From contig NZ_JAAFGZ010000026.1 of assembly GCF_010365105.1 (NCBI RefSeq), forward strand, positions 1 through 64,000: a stretch of 64,000 nt of DNA, read 5' to 3'. The notes beneath the pieces are model-generated. The model saw only the letters and a program-made list of their open reading frames with translations. It had not been told where the DNA came from and ran no database searches. Position numbers and translations under genes: made by a program. This stretch comes from Polaromonas sp. (GTDB taxonomy: Bacteria; Pseudomonadota; Gammaproteobacteria; Burkholderiales; Burkholderiaceae_C). Shown here piece after piece: positions 1 through 9,344 of the stretch (positions within the stretch are counted from its first letter, which is position 1; each line of letters opens with the position of its first letter).

Positions 1-82
1 TCCCATCCCGAACAGGACAGTGAAACGACTCAGCGCCGATGATAGTGCGGATTCCCGTGTGAAAGTAGGTCATCGTCAGGCT
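1..82 (+). rRNA. rrf: 5S ribosomal RNA, 3' part (truncated by window start)
   Basis: CCCATCCCGAACAGGACAGTGAAACGACTCAGCGCCGATGATAGTGCGGATTCCCGTGTGAAAGTAGGTCATCGTCAGGC matches the bacterial 5S rRNA 3' region. Confidence 0.95.
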
Positions 83-99
83 CTTATAGCCCCCCTGAA

Positions 100-140
100 C
101 CAGCCCGGTTGATCTCACGATTGACCGGGCTTTTTCTTTT
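100..140 (+). terminator. Rho-independent terminator of rRNA operon
   Basis: AGCCCGGT...ACCGGGCT stem followed by TTTTTCTTTT. Confidence 0.85.
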
Positions 141-203
141 GGCTCGCGTTTTGTGTATTGGTGTTTGTCATAAACTCCGCCTTTTAATTTCAATAAATGA
201 CAG

Positions 204-1034
204 ATGACACATCTTTCTCCCCAACACATATGGGAAGACATTGCTGCGGTTCGTAAGAAGTCGCCGTTAGTCCACAGCATCACGAACCTTGTGGTTATCA
301 ACTTCACGGCCAACATTCTCCTGGCTGCTGGTGCTTCGCCCGTGATGGCTCATGCACATGAAGAAGTGCGTGACATGGCTGGTATTGCAAACGCATTGGT
401 ACTGAACATCGGCACGCTTGATCCCTACTGGGTGGAAAGCATGAAACTTGCATTGGTTGAAGCGACTCGGCGAGGCATTCCGACTGTAGTTGATCCGGTA
501 GGTGCTGGCGCCACGCCTTACCGCAACCAGACACTCGAGGCGTTGCTTGCCTTGGCTGCGCCAACAGTGGTACGCGGTAACGGCTCTGAAATCATGAGTA
601 TGTCCGGCTCTGGCATGACAACTCGCGGCGTTGACAGCAGCGCTGCTGCCGTGGATGCGTTGGATGCCGCACAAAAGCTGGCTTGCTACACGGGCGGAAC
701 CGTTTGCGTCAGCGGCCAGACAGATCACATCCTGGATGCAAAAAAACGCTGGTCGCGCCTGTCCAATGGTCATGAATGGTTGACGCGAATCACCGGGGTA
801 GGCTGTTCAGCCACTGCTTTGATCGGTGCATTCTGTGCCGTTCAGCCAGATGCCTGGCGCGCAACCACCTCTGCGATGGCTTTTTTGGGGGTCGCCGGGG
901 AAGTTGCCGCTGAAAAATCCCAGTGTCGTGGCTTGGGATTGGGCAGCATGGCCGTTAGCCTGCTGGATGAGATTCACTTGCTGGATCGGGCCACCTTGGA
1001 AAGTCGGCTGAAACTGCAAGTGGCAAGTTGGTGA
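204..1034 (+). CDS. thiM: Hydroxyethylthiazole kinase
   Basis: [32 protein letters not shown] and [14 protein letters not shown] motifs of ThiM. Confidence 0.95.
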   Translation: MTHLSPQHIWEDIAAVRKKSPLVHSITNLVVINFTANILLAAGASPVMAHAHEEVRDMAGIANALVLNIGTLDPYWVESMKLALVEATRRGIPTVVDPVGAGATPYRNQTLEALLALAAPTVVRGNGSEIMSMSGSGMTTRGVDSSAAAVDALDAAQKLACYTGGTVCVSGQTDHILDAKKRWSRLSNGHEWLTRITGVGCSATALIGAFCAVQPDAWRATTSAMAFLGVAGEVAAEKSQCRGLGLGSMAVSLLDEIHLLDRATLESRLKLQVASW

Positions 1035-1037
1035 CGC

Positions 1038-1718
1038 TTGTGTGATGGCATGCTGCGCTTGAATCCTGATTTTCTGCGGTTGTACCTCGTCACTGACCAG
1101 TCATCGCTGCGAGGTCGGTGCCTGCTTGACGTGGTCCATGCTGCGGTGCAGGGCGGTGTGAGCTGTGTACAGCTGCGCGAGAAGAATTTAGGCACACGCG
1201 ATTTTCTCGCACAAGCGCTGTTGCTGAAAAAGCTGCTGGCACCCTATGGTGTACCGCTGGTTATCAATGATCGCATCGATATTGCTCTTGCTTGTCATGC
1301 TGAGGGCGTTCATTTGGGCCAGAGCGATCTCCCTGTACTTGAGGCGCGCAGCTTGCTGCCGTCCGAAGTATTCATCGGCTGGTCGGTCGAGTCCATATCG
1401 CAAGTGCTGCAAAGTGCCCGGTTGCCTGTTGACTACCTCGGCGTGAGTCCAGTTTTTTCCACGCCCACCAAGACAGACACCCAAACCGCCTGGGGAATTG
1501 AAGGCCTGGCAGCGGTACGTGCATCTACCTGCATCCCATTGGTCGGGATTGGCGGGATTCATGCGGACAATGCGCTCGATACATTGCGCGCTGGTGCCGA
1601 TGGGCTGGCTGTTGTGAGCGCGGTGTGCTCGGCATCAGACCCGCGTGCGGCGGCTGCGTACCTTAGATCCCTGTGTGATGAAGAACTAAAAACGCGTAAA
1701 AAAAGCCATGACCAATAA
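1038..1718 (+). CDS. thiE: Thiamine-phosphate synthase (start may be ATG at 1050)
   Basis: ORF; VQLREKNLGTRDFL, VINDRIDIALA, GVHLGQSDLP, GIGGI typical of ThiE. Confidence 0.93.
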   Translation: MCDGMLRLNPDFLRLYLVTDQSSLRGRCLLDVVHAAVQGGVSCVQLREKNLGTRDFLAQALLLKKLLAPYGVPLVINDRIDIALACHAEGVHLGQSDLPVLEARSLLPSEVFIGWSVESISQVLQSARLPVDYLGVSPVFSTPTKTDTQTAWGIEGLAAVRASTCIPLVGIGGIHADNALDTLRAGADGLAVVSAVCSASDPRAAAAYLRSLCDEELKTRKKSHDQ

Positions 1719-2565
1719 CACCACACGGTTTCTACCAACTTTTGAATTTTTTCGTGTTCTGTCCATTGCCGGATCGGACAGCGGCGGCGGCGCGGGAATT
1801 CAGGCCGATCTCAAGACTTTTGCGGCTTTGGGTTGCTACGGCATGACCGCCATTACCGCCTTGACTGCCCAAAATACGCAGGGCGTGCGCGCTATTCATG
1901 GTGTACCGCCAAAGATGCTGCGTGACCAGATTGATGCGGTGATGGAGGATATCGGCGCGCATGCGGTCAAAATCGGCATGCTCCACTCCCCCGACATTGT
2001 GCAGACTGTGGCAAGTGCCATTGATCGCCATGCCTTGCAAAACGTCGTGCTAGATCCTGTGATGGTTGCAACCAGCGGCGCCGTGCTGATTGACAACCCG
2101 GCTGTAGCCCTTCTGGTGCGTGAGTTATTTCCACGCGCTCTGCTGGTCACGCCCAACCTGGATGAGGCGTCGCTGCTGGTCGGACGTGCCTTGCATCACG
2201 AGCAGGACATGGAAGCTGCTGCACAGGAGTTGATGGCCATGGGAGCTCAGGCGGTACTGCTCAAGGGCGGCCATTTGGCGGGCGATCAGGTGTGCGATCT
2301 GCTCCTGCTGAAAAACAGTGCGCCGCACTGGATGCGTGCGCCGCGCATCCACACCGCCAATACCCACGGCACCGGCTGCACGCTATCTTCCGCCATTGCT
2401 GCGCATTTGGCGCAGGGCGCAGGCTTGCAGGAAGCGGTGGAGGCCGCACGATGCTACGTGCGTGCCGCGCTTGAGGCCAGTGCGACAGTGCGTACCGGGG
2501 CGGGTAGCGGGCCGCTTAATCACAGCTATGCACCGCTGACCATGCGTCTCAAACCGCTGCGCTGA
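1708..2565 (+). CDS. thiD: Hydroxymethylpyrimidine/phosphomethylpyrimidine kinase
   Basis: ORF; SIAGSDSGGGAGIQADLKTFAALGCYGMTAITALTAQNT, HGTGCTLSSAIAA. Confidence 0.96.
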   Translation: MTNNTTRFLPTFEFFRVLSIAGSDSGGGAGIQADLKTFAALGCYGMTAITALTAQNTQGVRAIHGVPPKMLRDQIDAVMEDIGAHAVKIGMLHSPDIVQTVASAIDRHALQNVVLDPVMVATSGAVLIDNPAVALLVRELFPRALLVTPNLDEASLLVGRALHHEQDMEAAAQELMAMGAQAVLLKGGHLAGDQVCDLLLLKNSAPHWMRAPRIHTANTHGTGCTLSSAIAAHLAQGAGLQEAVEAARCYVRAALEASATVRTGAGSGPLNHSYAPLTMRLKPLR

Positions 2566-3853
2566 CCTCTGGGCTGTTCAACAGACTGCGTGTCAACCAC
2601 GCCAGCACAAAAGTCAGCGCCAGCGTTGGCAGTGCCGCTCCCCACTGGGGAGACAGCTGTGCGAACAGGTGGTAGCAGGCTACGCCCAGCAACCAGATGG
2701 CCACCGCACTGGTGTTGACCTTGCGCTGTGTCATCAGCTGCTCCACATTTGGCTGGCCAGCCAGTCGCGCCAGAATTACACCGTAGAGTGGAACAAACAC
2801 CGAACTTAGCATCAGCAAAAATGGCTCCAGGCTGCGCATCGGCAGCACCAGCGCGAGCGCTGTGCAAACTACCGCAAGGGCCATGCCCCAGCGCCGAACA
2901 CTCCAGGCCGGCTTCAAACTGTGGCCAGCGACCGAGCCCGAATAAACGTCGCCATAGGCATTGTCCACCTCGTCGATCAGGATCAGACCCAGTGCAATCA
3001 GTCCGCCCTGGGCTAATAACAATGCCGCCACCAGGTCGGTGCTGGGCGTTGTCAATGCCACCAGCAAACCCAGGGAATAACACCACATATTGGCTACGGC
3101 GTAACCCAGCCAGGTGCCCCGAAGCGCACTGTTGCCATTGCGGCCATGTCGCGCGAAGTCAGCCACCAGTGGCAACCAGGACACCGGCATGGCGATCACC
3201 AGGTCCAGTGCGGACAGGGTGCTCATGCTGCCATCGCCGGTCCGGTTCCATATTTCGGACAAACCCTGCGCACTGGCCTTGGACAGGAATTGCCAGCTCA
3301 GCCACAGCAGTGACGCAAAGACCAGCGGCAGGCCGTAACGGCCGATAAACTTGCGCACCAGCTTGACCATTGAGCCCGACAGCAGGGCCAGCAGCACGGT
3401 GCCCCAGAGGATTGTCACCAGCACGGGCCACAAGTTGGCGCTAAAACCGCCCGATTGCCGTGCAATGGCCACAGTGCCGTCCCGCATCACGACCAATTCA
3501 AACGTGGTCCAGCCGATGAGCTGGACAATGTTCAGCAGGACGGGCAGACGCGCAAAACTGCTTCCATAAGTGGCATGCATGAGGCCGGCGCTGGACAAGC
3601 CGCTGTCGCAGCCGATCTTGGCCGTCCAGGCCAGCAAGCCTGCGCCCAGCACCGAGCCAAAAACGATCACCGTCAATGCGGCACGGGTTCCAAGTGCCGG
3701 CACAAGATAAGCGCCGATCTGCATGACCAGCAGGCCCACGCCCAGGCTGAGCCAGAGCGCCGCATGGTCGCGCCATCCGAACAGACGTTCGTCTGCAGGC
3801 AAGGGCGTCAGCGCGGTGTTGCCGCCCGGTGATGAAAGAGAAGTGGCGGCCAT
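2549..3853 (-). CDS. cytX: Putative hydroxymethylpyrimidine/cytosine permease (NCS1 family)
   Basis: Multi-TM NCS1-type ORF preceded by a TPP riboswitch. Confidence 0.85.
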   Translation of the reverse strand: MAATSLSSPGGNTALTPLPADERLFGWRDHAALWLSLGVGLLVMQIGAYLVPALGTRAALTVIVFGSVLGAGLLAWTAKIGCDSGLSSAGLMHATYGSSFARLPVLLNIVQLIGWTTFELVVMRDGTVAIARQSGGFSANLWPVLVTILWGTVLLALLSGSMVKLVRKFIGRYGLPLVFASLLWLSWQFLSKASAQGLSEIWNRTGDGSMSTLSALDLVIAMPVSWLPLVADFARHGRNGNSALRGTWLGYAVANMWCYSLGLLVALTTPSTDLVAALLLAQGGLIALGLILIDEVDNAYGDVYSGSVAGHSLKPAWSVRRWGMALAVVCTALALVLPMRSLEPFLLMLSSVFVPLYGVILARLAGQPNVEQLMTQRKVNTSAVAIWLLGVACYHLFAQLSPQWGAALPTLALTFVLAWLTRSLLNSPEVSAAV

Positions 3854-3914
3854 CTGCAGTTCCGTTCGTCAATGGCAGGGCGGCTTGCCGGGCATCCGTG
3901 CCGAACGGCGGATG

Positions 3915-4022
3915 CTTGAGACATGCTTCCCTGCGCGAGGATTACCTCAATCAGGTTCAAAGGGACTTTCTCAGTCACCGTGCCCACCCTTGGCAAGACC
4001 CGGTAACACCCCCAGCGAAAGT
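3915..4022 (-). promoter_or_regulatory. TPP riboswitch (THI element) upstream of cytX
   Basis: Reverse complement reads GGGGGTGTTACC...GGTGACTGAGAAAGTCCCTTTGAACCTGATTGAGGTAATCCTCGCGCAGGGAAGCA, with conserved CTGAGA and ACCTGAT..GGTAAT..CGCAGGGAAG elements. Confidence 0.95.
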
Positions 4023-4107
4023 GTTTTTGCAAACACAGCGGGAATTGTAGAAGGATTTCCTGGCCAAGGACTTTTCCGCCAGGGTGGCGGACACGCCGGT
4101 GGACAAT

Positions 4108-4138
4108 GAAAAAAGCCCGCACTAAGCGGGCTTGAATT
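4108..4138 (-). terminator. Rho-independent terminator downstream of ferredoxin-NADP reductase
   Basis: Minus strand AAGCCCGCTTAGTGCGGGCTTTTTTC. Confidence 0.85.
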
Positions 4139-4156
4139 GAAAGGATATAACGCCTG

Positions 4157-5257
4157 TCAGTCGAAAACTGGCGACTCCACGCCCAGCACCTTGTGCAATT
4201 TCGGGCTGGTGGTGGTGTATTGCAGGTGAATTTTCTTGTCCGGAAAAATGATGGGCGCCGCACCGAACGCAGCCAGGGCGCATTCATGGAAACCGCTCAG
4301 GATCAGCTTTTTCTTGCCGGGGTAGGTGTTGATGTCGCCCACCGCAAAAATACCTGGCATGTTGGTAGAAAATTTCTCGGTGTCCACCTTGAGCTGTTTG
4401 CGCTCGATGTCCAGACCCCAAAGAGCAATGGGCCCCAGCTTGGGCGACAGGCCAAAGAACACCAGCATGACATCAAGCGGCACGACGCGCGTGATGCCAT
4501 CGGCGCCCGTGACCTTGGCCGCCGTCAGCTTGCCGTCTTTTTCGTCGTAGCCGGTGACCTGGCCAATCAGGAACTGCATTTCGTACGCATCGCATAATTC
4601 CTTCATCTTGGCGACGTTCGCGGGCGCAGCCTTGAAGCCATCGCGACGGTGAATCAGGATCACGCTTTCAGCCTTGTTCGGACCTTCTGCGACAAAGTTC
4701 AAGGCCCAGTCGAGAGCGGAATCGCCGCCACCGATGATCACCAGGTTTTTGCCGGCAAAGTCGGCCGGATTTTTGACACGGTAAAACAACTGGCTGTTGT
4801 CGAACTGTTCCAGACCTTCAACGCGCAGCAGCTTGGGCTGGAATGCGCCTACACCAGCGGCGATGAAGATGGTCTTGGTGAGAAATTTCGTACCCTTGGA
4901 GGTTTCAACGAAAAAGCGGCCGTCTTCCTGCTTTTCAACCACGCTGACTTCCTGGCCCAGGTGAAAGGTCGGGCCGAATGGCTCAATCTGCTTCATCAGG
5001 TTGTCAGTCAATTCTTTGCCGGTACACACGGGAATCGCCGGAATGTCGTAAATCGGCTTGTCGGGGTAAAGCTCTATCGGCTGGCCGCCAGGGTAGGCCA
5101 GCGAGTCGATGATGTGCGCCTTGATCTCGAGCAGGCCGAGTTCAAACACCTGGAACAGGCCGACAGGGCCTGCGCCCACGATGACCGCATCGGTTTCGAT
5201 GGGGCCATCGTGCTGGGCTGCGGTGTTGATCACTTCTTGGTTCAGTTGAGGTTCCAT
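4157..5257 (-). CDS. Ferredoxin--NADP+ reductase (thioredoxin-reductase-like type)
   Basis: [90 protein letters not shown]. Confidence 0.92.
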   Translation of the reverse strand: MEPQLNQEVINTAAQHDGPIETDAVIVGAGPVGLFQVFELGLLEIKAHIIDSLAYPGGQPIELYPDKPIYDIPAIPVCTGKELTDNLMKQIEPFGPTFHLGQEVSVVEKQEDGRFFVETSKGTKFLTKTIFIAAGVGAFQPKLLRVEGLEQFDNSQLFYRVKNPADFAGKNLVIIGGGDSALDWALNFVAEGPNKAESVILIHRRDGFKAAPANVAKMKELCDAYEMQFLIGQVTGYDEKDGKLTAAKVTGADGITRVVPLDVMLVFFGLSPKLGPIALWGLDIERKQLKVDTEKFSTNMPGIFAVGDINTYPGKKKLILSGFHECALAAFGAAPIIFPDKKIHLQYTTTSPKLHKVLGVESPVFD

Positions 5258-5333
5258 GATTTTTTGACTTGAATTTTTAAATGGCTGGCGGGTGCAACCC
5301 GAACGTCATGCGCCCGTTTGCCCATGAGGCCGG

Positions 5334-5663
5334 TCAGCGCACCAGTTCGGACAGCTTGTCGGTCTTGTCTTTCCATTCTTCGGCGTCCGGCAGCGCGTCC
5401 TTGCGCTTGGTGATGCTTTTCCAGCCGGGTGCGCTGGTCAGGTCGGCATTGATCTTGATGAAATGCAGCTGGTCGGAGGGCAGGTCTTCTTCGGCATAAA
5501 TGGCGTTGACCGGGCATTCTGGAATGCACACGGCGCAGTCGATGCACTCGTCCGGATCAATCACCAGCATGTTCGGACCTTCGCGGAAGCAGTCCACGGG
5601 ACAAACGTCCACGCAATCGGTGTATTTGCAGCGGATGCAGGGATCGGAAACGACGTGGGTCAT
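5334..5663 (-). CDS. fdxA: 7Fe ferredoxin (FdxA type)
   Basis: [55 protein letters not shown]. Confidence 0.95.
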   Translation of the reverse strand: MTHVVSDPCIRCKYTDCVDVCPVDCFREGPNMLVIDPDECIDCAVCIPECPVNAIYAEEDLPSDQLHFIKINADLTSAPGWKSITKRKDALPDAEEWKDKTDKLSELVR

Positions 5664-5836
5664 GGTGTTATGGGCGGGTCGGTGAAAACCCTGAATTTTA
5701 AGGCAATGCCTGACAAATTCACTTGACCCAACGCATACCTGTGGAAATCAACGGATTCCCCAGGTGTTACGTCAAGCGTCGAAGCGGGTCGAGCGATTTA
5801 AAAAGCAGGGTTGAACGGTTTAAAAAAGAATTGAAG

Positions 5837-7150
5837 TTACAAAACCAGCGCAGCGCCAGAGGTTTTGTGCGATGCGGTATCAACCAGTACCAGCGAGCCG
5901 AGGATGCGTGAGCGCACGTAAGGCAGCGTCACCAGCGGTTCCTGCAGGCTCAGTTCGACATGACCGATGGCGTTCGGCGGCAGTTCGCTGGCATCTTCCT
6001 CGGCCAGGGTGTTGACATCGAGTTTGTGAACAATGCGTTTGACCTTGGCCTTGACCCAGCGATGGCCTTGCAGCGCCCAGTAAACACGCCCGGCCACCAG
6101 CGGCTCGTCGTCCATCCAGGCGATGGTGACGGCAATTTCGCGCGATGGCGTGAACGTGTCTGGTGCCAGCAGCCAGTCGCCGCGCGAGACATCGACTTCG
6201 CGGTCAAGCACAATCCCGGCGCTGTGGCCGGCCACGACAGATTTGGGCTGGCGGGTATGGCCCAGCACCTGCGCCACCACGGCGGTTTGCCCGCTCGGCA
6301 ACAGGGTCACGGTCTGGCCGGGCTGAACGCCGCCAGTAGCAACGCGTCCCCAGAAAATGCGACGGCCTTGCGAGGTGTCAGCCGAGGCTGAAAACTTTTC
6401 GACCCACTGCACCGGAAAGGAGAAAGCTTCATCCGTCTCGGCAGGTGTGGCGGGCAGTTGCTCCAGCAGCGCCAGCAAGGACGGGCCTTCGTAGCCGCAC
6501 CAGCCGGGCGTGCCATCGACGATGTTGAAACCCTTGAGTGCCGACACGGGCACGGTGGCCGTAACCGGGATTTTTGCAGCGTGGGCAAAAGCGGCCAGCG
6601 CGGCGCTGATGTTGTTGAACGCCAGCGTGGCGTCTTCCACCGCGTCCAGCTTGTTCACGGCGAACACGATGGACGGCACACGCAGCAGGTTGACCAGCAG
6701 CGAATGGCGGCGCGTTTGCTGCAGCAACTCCAGCGCCGGGTTTTTCCAGTCGAGCTTGGTGGCATCGACCAGCACCACGGCAGCGTCGGCGCTGGATGCA
6801 GCGGTGACCATGTTGCGCGTGTACTGCTCGTGGCCGGGCGCATCGCCGATGATGAACTTGCGCTGTTCGGTGGCGAAGTAGCGGTAGGCGACATCAATCG
6901 TGATGCCTTGCTCGCGTTCGGCTGAGAGGCCATCGGTCAGCAGCGCCAGGTCGGTAACGCCGGCGCGTTGCACACCGGCCAGGTGATCTTGCAGCACGGC
7001 CTTGCTGTCCACCAGCAGGCGGCCAATCAGCGTGCTCTTGCCGTCATCGACGGAGCCGCAGGTGATGAATTTCAACGCAGATTTCAGGTCTTTTTGGCCT
7101 GTAGCGCACACTGCACCTGCGCTGCCAGCTATCAAATCTATAGTAGTCAT
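5837..7150 (-). CDS. cysN: Sulfate adenylyltransferase subunit 1 (repeat-encoded N-terminal extension)
   Basis: LKFITCGSVDDGKSTLIGRLL; ERE QGITIDVAYRYF; GDAPGHEQYTRNMVTAAS; adjacent to cysD. Confidence 0.95.
   Translation of the reverse strand: MTTIDLIAGSAGAVCATGQKDLKSALKFITCGSVDDGKSTLIGRLLVDSKAVLQDHLAGVQRAGVTDLALLTDGLSAEREQGITIDVAYRYFATEQRKFIIGDAPGHEQYTRNMVTAASSADAAVVLVDATKLDWKNPALELLQQTRRHSLLVNLLRVPSIVFAVNKLDAVEDATLAFNNISAALAAFAHAAKIPVTATVPVSALKGFNIVDGTPGWCGYEGPSLLALLEQLPATPAETDEAFSFPVQWVEKFSASADTSQGRRIFWGRVATGGVQPGQTVTLLPSGQTAVVAQVLGHTRQPKSVVAGHSAGIVLDREVDVSRGDWLLAPDTFTPSREIAVTIAWMDDEPLVAGRVYWALQGHRWVKAKVKRIVHKLDVNTLAEEDASELPPNAIGHVELSLQEPLVTLPYVRSRILGSLVLVDTASHKTSGAALVL
7085..7150 (-). 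repeat. Dispersed hairpin repeat copy, forms cysN 5' end
   Basis: ACTACTATAGATTTGATAGCTGGCAGCGCAGGTGCAGTGTGCGCTACAGGCCAAAAAG (minus). Confidence 0.7.
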
Positions 7151-8082
7151 CAGAAGTACCCGTCTTTCTTGCGCTTTTCCATTGATGCTTCGGAAGTTTT
7201 GTCGTCCATGCGTGTGGCGCCGCGTTCACTGACATCGGCTGTCAGGGTTTCAATCACAATTTCAGCAGCCGTTGCCGCCGGGCTTTCGACCGGGCAGGTG
7301 CAGGTGATGTCGCCCAGCGTACGAAAACGCACGGTTTTTTCAAGCACGGTTTCGCCGGCACGCGGCGGGGTGAGTTCCGACACCGGCACCAGCAAGCCCT
7401 TGCGCTCGACAATCTGGCGGCTGTGCGTGTAGTACAGCGACGGCAGCGCGATTTGCTCGCGCTCGATGTATTGCCACACGTCCAATTCCGTCCAGTTGCT
7501 GATCGGGAACACGCGAAAATGCTCGCCGGGCTGCAGGCGCGTGTTGAACAGCGTCCACAGTTCGGGCCGCTGCGCCTTGGGCTGCCACTGGCCGAAGCTG
7601 TCGCGGTGCGAAAAAATGCGCTCTTTGGCACGCGCTTTTTCTTCGTCGCGACGCGCGCCGCCAATCAGCGCGTCAAAACGGAATTCCTCAATCGCCTCCA
7701 GCAACGTCACCGACTGGTGCGCGTTGCGCGGCTCGTCCGCATGGGCCAAGCGCACCGTGCCGCGCTTCATCGAGTCTTCGACATGGCGAACGATCAGCTC
7801 CGCGCCGAGTTCCTGCGCGCGCAAGTCACGAAAGGCGGTCACTTCGGGGAAGTTGTGGCCGGTGTCGATCATCAATAGCGGATACGGAATACGGCCAGCA
7901 CCAAAGGCTTTTTCAGCGCATTTCAGCATCACCAGCGAGTCTTTGCCGCCCGAAAACAGCAGCGCCGGGCGCTCAAAGGCGGCGGCGACTTCGCGCAGGA
8001 TGAAGATGGTTTCTTCTTCCAGCGCATCAAGGTGGGAATTGCTCAGCGTGTTCAGCAACTGGGGTTCGGCTCTGGCGTTCAT
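7150..8082 (-). CDS. cysD: Sulfate adenylyltransferase subunit 2
   Basis: FSGGKDSLVMLKCAEKAF; GARRDEEKARAKERIFSHRD; C-terminal KTSEASMEKRKKDGYF. Confidence 0.97.
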   Translation of the reverse strand: MNARAEPQLLNTLSNSHLDALEEETIFILREVAAAFERPALLFSGGKDSLVMLKCAEKAFGAGRIPYPLLMIDTGHNFPEVTAFRDLRAQELGAELIVRHVEDSMKRGTVRLAHADEPRNAHQSVTLLEAIEEFRFDALIGGARRDEEKARAKERIFSHRDSFGQWQPKAQRPELWTLFNTRLQPGEHFRVFPISNWTELDVWQYIEREQIALPSLYYTHSRQIVERKGLLVPVSELTPPRAGETVLEKTVRFRTLGDITCTCPVESPAATAAEIVIETLTADVSERGATRMDDKTSEASMEKRKKDGYF

Positions 8083-8876
8083 GCGGTGGTCTCTCTGGGG
8101 GGAAGGAGGCTGGAAAGCGGTTCAAACGCGGCGGGTTCCTGGGCTTCGTGGGTGCCATCGGCAGCGACGTGCAGGCCGCATTCCTTGGCGCTTGCGTTTT
8201 CCCACCACCAGCGACCGGAGCGGAAATCTTCGCCCAGCGTCACAGCGCGGGTGCAGGGCGCGCAGCCGATGCTGGGGAAAAACGCGTCGTGCAGCGGGTT
8301 GTAGGGAATGGCGTTGACCGAAATGCAGTGCCAGACATCGCCCAGCGTCCAGTCGGCCAGCGGGTTGATCTTGGCGCGTTCCGGCTGCTGCTCGATATCG
8401 TGGACTTCGGCTCGGGCGGCGGATTGCTCGCGGCGCAGGCCGGTCAGCCAGCCTTTTTTGCCGGCCAATGCGCGCTCTAGCGGCTCCATCTTGCGGATAT
8501 GGCAGCACTGCTTGCGCAGTTCCAGGCTTTGGTACATCGCTTCAAGGCCGTTGGTTTGCACAAAGGCTGAGGCGGCGGCTTCGACAGGACGGTAAACATC
8601 GACCTTGACCGGGTAACGCGCTTCAATCCGTTCAATCAGCGCCACGGTTTCAAGATGCAGCATGCCGGTGTCGAGCACAAAAATGCTGGTGCTGGCGTTG
8701 TCCAGCAGGCCGGCTTCCTGCATCAGATGCGTCACCACCATGTCTTCAGCACCCAGGCTGGACGCTTGCGTCAGCGGCGAGTAGGTGGCTGCAGCCGATT
8801 GGAGCAGCGCCAGGCTGCGCGCGCGTTTTTGCGCGAACTCCGGCGAGGGTTTGGCGTAAAGGGAAATGGCACGCAT
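8079..8876 (-). CDS. cysH: Phosphoadenylyl-sulfate (adenylyl-sulfate) reductase
   Basis: SSLGAEDMVVTHLM; TGLRREQSAAR; NPLHDAFFPSIGCAPCTRAVTLGEDFRSGRWWWENASAKECGLH. Confidence 0.95.
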   Translation of the reverse strand: MRAISLYAKPSPEFAQKRARSLALLQSAAATYSPLTQASSLGAEDMVVTHLMQEAGLLDNASTSIFVLDTGMLHLETVALIERIEARYPVKVDVYRPVEAAASAFVQTNGLEAMYQSLELRKQCCHIRKMEPLERALAGKKGWLTGLRREQSAARAEVHDIEQQPERAKINPLADWTLGDVWHCISVNAIPYNPLHDAFFPSIGCAPCTRAVTLGEDFRSGRWWWENASAKECGLHVAADGTHEAQEPAAFEPLSSLLPPRETTA

Positions 8877-8887
8877 AGGGGGCTTTC

Positions 8888-9298
8888 TCAGGCGGCCACG
8901 GGGTCAAGGGCTGCGGCACCAAAATGCGGCAAAACATCGACGGCGTCGCCCTGGTATTTGCCCACGCCGTAGCCGGGGTAAGCCGCCAGCACGCGCCGCG
9001 CCACGTCCAGGGGCTGGTCGGCGCGCAGCACGGCCACGTCAAAACCGCTGCGTTTCATTTGCGCCAGCTGGTCGACCAGCACATCGCCGGTGGCGCGGAT
9101 TTCGCCCTTGAAGCCGAGCCGGCGGCGCAGCAAGAACGCCTGGCTGAACGCGCGGCCATCACTGAATTTGGGGAAATTCAGCTGCACACGTGCCACGCCT
9201 TCCAGCGACACGTCGCGTGGATCGGCGTCATTGGTCAATTCAATGCTGTTTTGGTCATTGGCGCATACGGCGTGGTTGTTGGCTGCTATCAATTTCAT
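8888..9298 (-). CDS. DUF934 domain-containing protein (sulfite-reductase associated)
   Basis: ORF in sulfur-assimilation cluster; LNFPKFSDGRAFSQAFLLRRRLGFKGEIRATGDVLVDQLAQMKRSGFD; start chosen at internal ATG with GGAGAAACACC SD. Confidence 0.88.
   Translation of the reverse strand: MKLIAANNHAVCANDQNSIELTNDADPRDVSLEGVARVQLNFPKFSDGRAFSQAFLLRRRLGFKGEIRATGDVLVDQLAQMKRSGFDVAVLRADQPLDVARRVLAAYPGYGVGKYQGDAVDVLPHFGAAALDPVAA
9240..9298 (-). repeat. Dispersed repeat copy, forms DUF934 gene 5' end
   Basis: AAATTGATAGCAGCC...GTATGCGCCAATGACCAAAACAGCATTGAATTG (minus). Confidence 0.55.
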
Positions 9299-9344
9299 GG
9301 TGTTTCTCCGGTTTAGAGGTTCGGTATGAAGGTCAACAAGCCAC

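Noticed and set aside
5723-5911. Small plus ORF overlapping the cysN 3' end, with a near-tandem GATTTAAAAA/GGTTTAAAAAA duplication
   Set aside because: No SD, antisense to cysN at its end, no recognisable domain; the duplication is short and imperfect.
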